28,814 bases of DNA from the IMG/VR virus record IMGVR_UViG_3300006637_000020, positions 1 to 28,814 of that record; one strand, 5' to 3'. The position numbers were made by a program, and so were the translations under genes. Below, piece after piece: positions 27,355 through 28,814 of the stretch. The notes under the pieces were generated by a model that was not told the DNA's origin, searched no databases, and saw only the letters and a list, made by a program, of their open reading frames with translations. Positions within the stretch are counted from its first letter, which is position 1; each line of letters starts with the position of its first letter. The stretch comes from a virus.

Positions 27355-28814
27355 TATTGAATCCCCAAGGCTTTGCCATCAGGGCCGCGATGAATCGTCT
27401 TTGGCTTGCTCAACGCCGCAGCCATCGCTTCGTGGCCGCGCCCGATGGCCTCAAGACCCTGCGCCACCGCAAGCATGCTCGCATCCGACTTCCCGCCACC
27501 CTCGTCCTTGGGCTTCGCGTCCCTCATCTCGGCCTGCTTCGCCTGCGCCGCAGCATCGCTTTCAAGCTTCGCGTGCTTTAGCCGCAAATCTGCTGCTGCA
27601 ACCTCGCGCTTGAGGGCAATGTCCTGCTCTGCCTTCCATTGCTCAAGGGCAACACTGCGCTGCGCCAGTTCCATCTGCTGCTGCGCCTGCGCCGTCTTGA
27701 GTTGCATTTCGTGCAGGACTTTCTGGTCTGACGCCTGAAGCTGCTGGCCCTGCAGGCTAGCCTCGACCTGTGCCTGCTGCGCCTGCGCTTCTGCAAGCCT
27801 AGCCTGTGCCGCCGCAAGAGCGGCCTGCGCCTGCGTCTTGGCAGTATCGGCCTGCTTCTCCTCCACCATGAGCTGCTTCTGCACCTTCTCTTCCTGCGCG
27901 GCCTGCGGATCAGGCTTCTTCATCTGATCAATGAACGACTGAGGCAGAGGCAGGTAGTCAATCACGCCCGGCGGTATCTTGACGCCAGCCTGAAGAAGCA
28001 TGGGGAGGAGTTGCTGGAGAATGGCCCACGTCTTCTCCTTCATGTTGGGCGAATTCGGACCCTCATCGATGATGACATCATATCGGGCGTTGTCCTTCTG
28101 GGAACGGACGAGCGGCACATATTGCTGCCCGTTCTCGCCCACGATGCGGACAAGCCTGCCATCCGACAGGTAATTCTCGATGAGATACAGCAGCGACCGC
28201 CCCTGCTCCTTGCGGTACTTGCGCAGTGCATCGAACAGCGTGGCAAGGATGGTCACGCCAGCCTGCCTGCGCTGATACTCCAGAGATGCAGGCTGGTCAC
28301 GATCTGCCATGCCAAGCAATTCAACCGACACACCGGACACATCCCGAATGCTCTGGATGGCAAACTGCATCAGATTGGCAATCTCAGGCGGGAATGCAGG
28401 AGGCTGCTTTGGGACAACCTTGCCCTGCACATTTGCACCAGGCTCAACCCATGTGATTGCTTGCGGATTTGACCATGTCCGCTCGAAGTCTGCCACCTTG
28501 TCCACGGCATCCTTCTCGACCATGACGCCACCCTTGGCGTTCACGTTGAGTATATACATGGATTGACTGAAAAACTTGTTCGCCCATTGCTGGGGGTCTT
28601 TCATGCCACGGACGAGGCCATACCAGCAGCCCTTGGCCGCATCGCGCTTGGAGGTCATGGCCTTGTAGGAGAAGCTGGTCGGGTCGGCGCATTCCTTGTT
28701 CTCCAGAAGCACTTCGCCAACCACGAAGGCACGCCAATAAACGCAGCGGCTCTGCTTGACCGACTTGACCGGTCCACCGAACATTGCCGTGGCCCGCGCC
28801 TGGAGCTTCTGGTG
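27354..28814 (-). CDS. Portal protein, P22-like, N-terminus beyond the window
   Basis: The frame stays open through the right edge (HQKLQARATAMFGG...), so the gene is partial; 486 codons plus stop are present. Visible parts match P22-type portals: CVYWRAFVVGEVLLENK, KGCWYGLVRGMKDPQQWANKFFSQSMYIL, FAIQSIRDVSGVSVELLGMADRDQPASLEYQRRQAG and LRKYRKEQGRSLLYLIENYLSDGRLVRIVGE. The last ~160 residues are a long Gln/Ala/Lys-rich helix (EEKVQKQLMVEEKQADTAKTQAQAALAAAQARLAEAQ...), like the barrel of long podovirus portals. It forms the dodecameric DNA entry and exit ring. The terminase genes are expected to the right. Confidence 0.88.
   Translation of the reverse strand, partial: HQKLQARATAMFGGPVKSVKQSRCVYWRAFVVGEVLLENKECADPTSFSYKAMTSKRDAAKGCWYGLVRGMKDPQQWANKFFSQSMYILNVNAKGGVMVEKDAVDKVADFERTWSNPQAITWVEPGANVQGKVVPKQPPAFPPEIANLMQFAIQSIRDVSGVSVELLGMADRDQPASLEYQRRQAGVTILATLFDALRKYRKEQGRSLLYLIENYLSDGRLVRIVGENGQQYVPLVRSQKDNARYDVIIDEGPNSPNMKEKTWAILQQLLPMLLQAGVKIPPGVIDYLPLPQSFIDQMKKPDPQAAQEEKVQKQLMVEEKQADTAKTQAQAALAAAQARLAEAQAQQAQVEASLQGQQLQASDQKVLHEMQLKTAQAQQQMELAQRSVALEQWKAEQDIALKREVAAADLRLKHAKLESDAAAQAKQAEMRDAKPKDEGGGKSDASMLAVAQGLEAIGRGHEAMAAALSKPKTIHRGPDGKALGIQ

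Overview
The window is the virion-structure and lysis half of a tailed-phage genome of podovirus type. It shows a P22-like portal, a scaffold, an N4-gp56-family major capsid protein, a short-tail adaptor and nozzle, and three internal/ejected-type proteins. There is no tail-tube, tape-measure or sheath gene. About 50 protein features are supported; all but two lie on the minus strand and are read from right to left as one tightly packed late operon, with ATGA, GTGA, TAATG and TGATG stop/start overlaps at most junctions. No integrase, repressor, tRNA, IS element or CRISPR array was seen. The host cannot be read directly; the fairly high GC and tail-fibre style suggest a Gram-negative, perhaps alphaproteobacterial, host (inference). 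The Rz/Rz1 spanin pair supports a Gram-negative host.

Layout in order of transcription (28.8 kb to 0): portal, truncated by the window edge; a run of small Ala/Thr/Gly-rich virion-type proteins, including one with 21-residue repeats; a spike/fibre-like protein; scaffold; major capsid gene split by a group I intron that carries an HNH endonuclease; one more capsid-associated-type protein and a strong hairpin; a sugar/methyl-transfer cassette (TPR-glycosyltransferase, two tandem paralogues, SAM methyltransferase, GT-A glycosyltransferase); an AT-hook-like small protein; adaptor; nozzle; single fibre-domain protein; GNAT-like protein; three internal virion-type proteins; a free-standing HNH endonuclease; a tail-fibre-like gene interrupted by a second, ORF-less group I intron; a membrane protein, lysozyme, holin and two tiny membrane proteins; a metallophosphoesterase, a TSCPD-like protein, a C39-like peptidase and other small proteins; a terminator; a second holin and Rz/Rz1; and an ADP-ribosyltransferase-like polyvalent protein. 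Two tiny membrane-protein genes on the plus strand converge on that last gene at a hairpin holding both stop codons.

The most notable system is the pair of related group I introns and two HNH nucleases. Both introns share P3-P9 core sequence, including an identical 24-nt block and a compensatory change in P7. One (799 nt) carries its HNH ORF inside P6. The other (248 nt) has no ORF but lies directly behind a free-standing HNH gene. That HNH gene sits between two copies of the start of the tail-fibre gene: a dead copy encoding MATGVKSWS plus four residues and a stop, and a live copy encoding the same nine residues with different codons. This looks like endonuclease-driven replacement of a gene's 5' end together with collaborative homing of the nearby intron.
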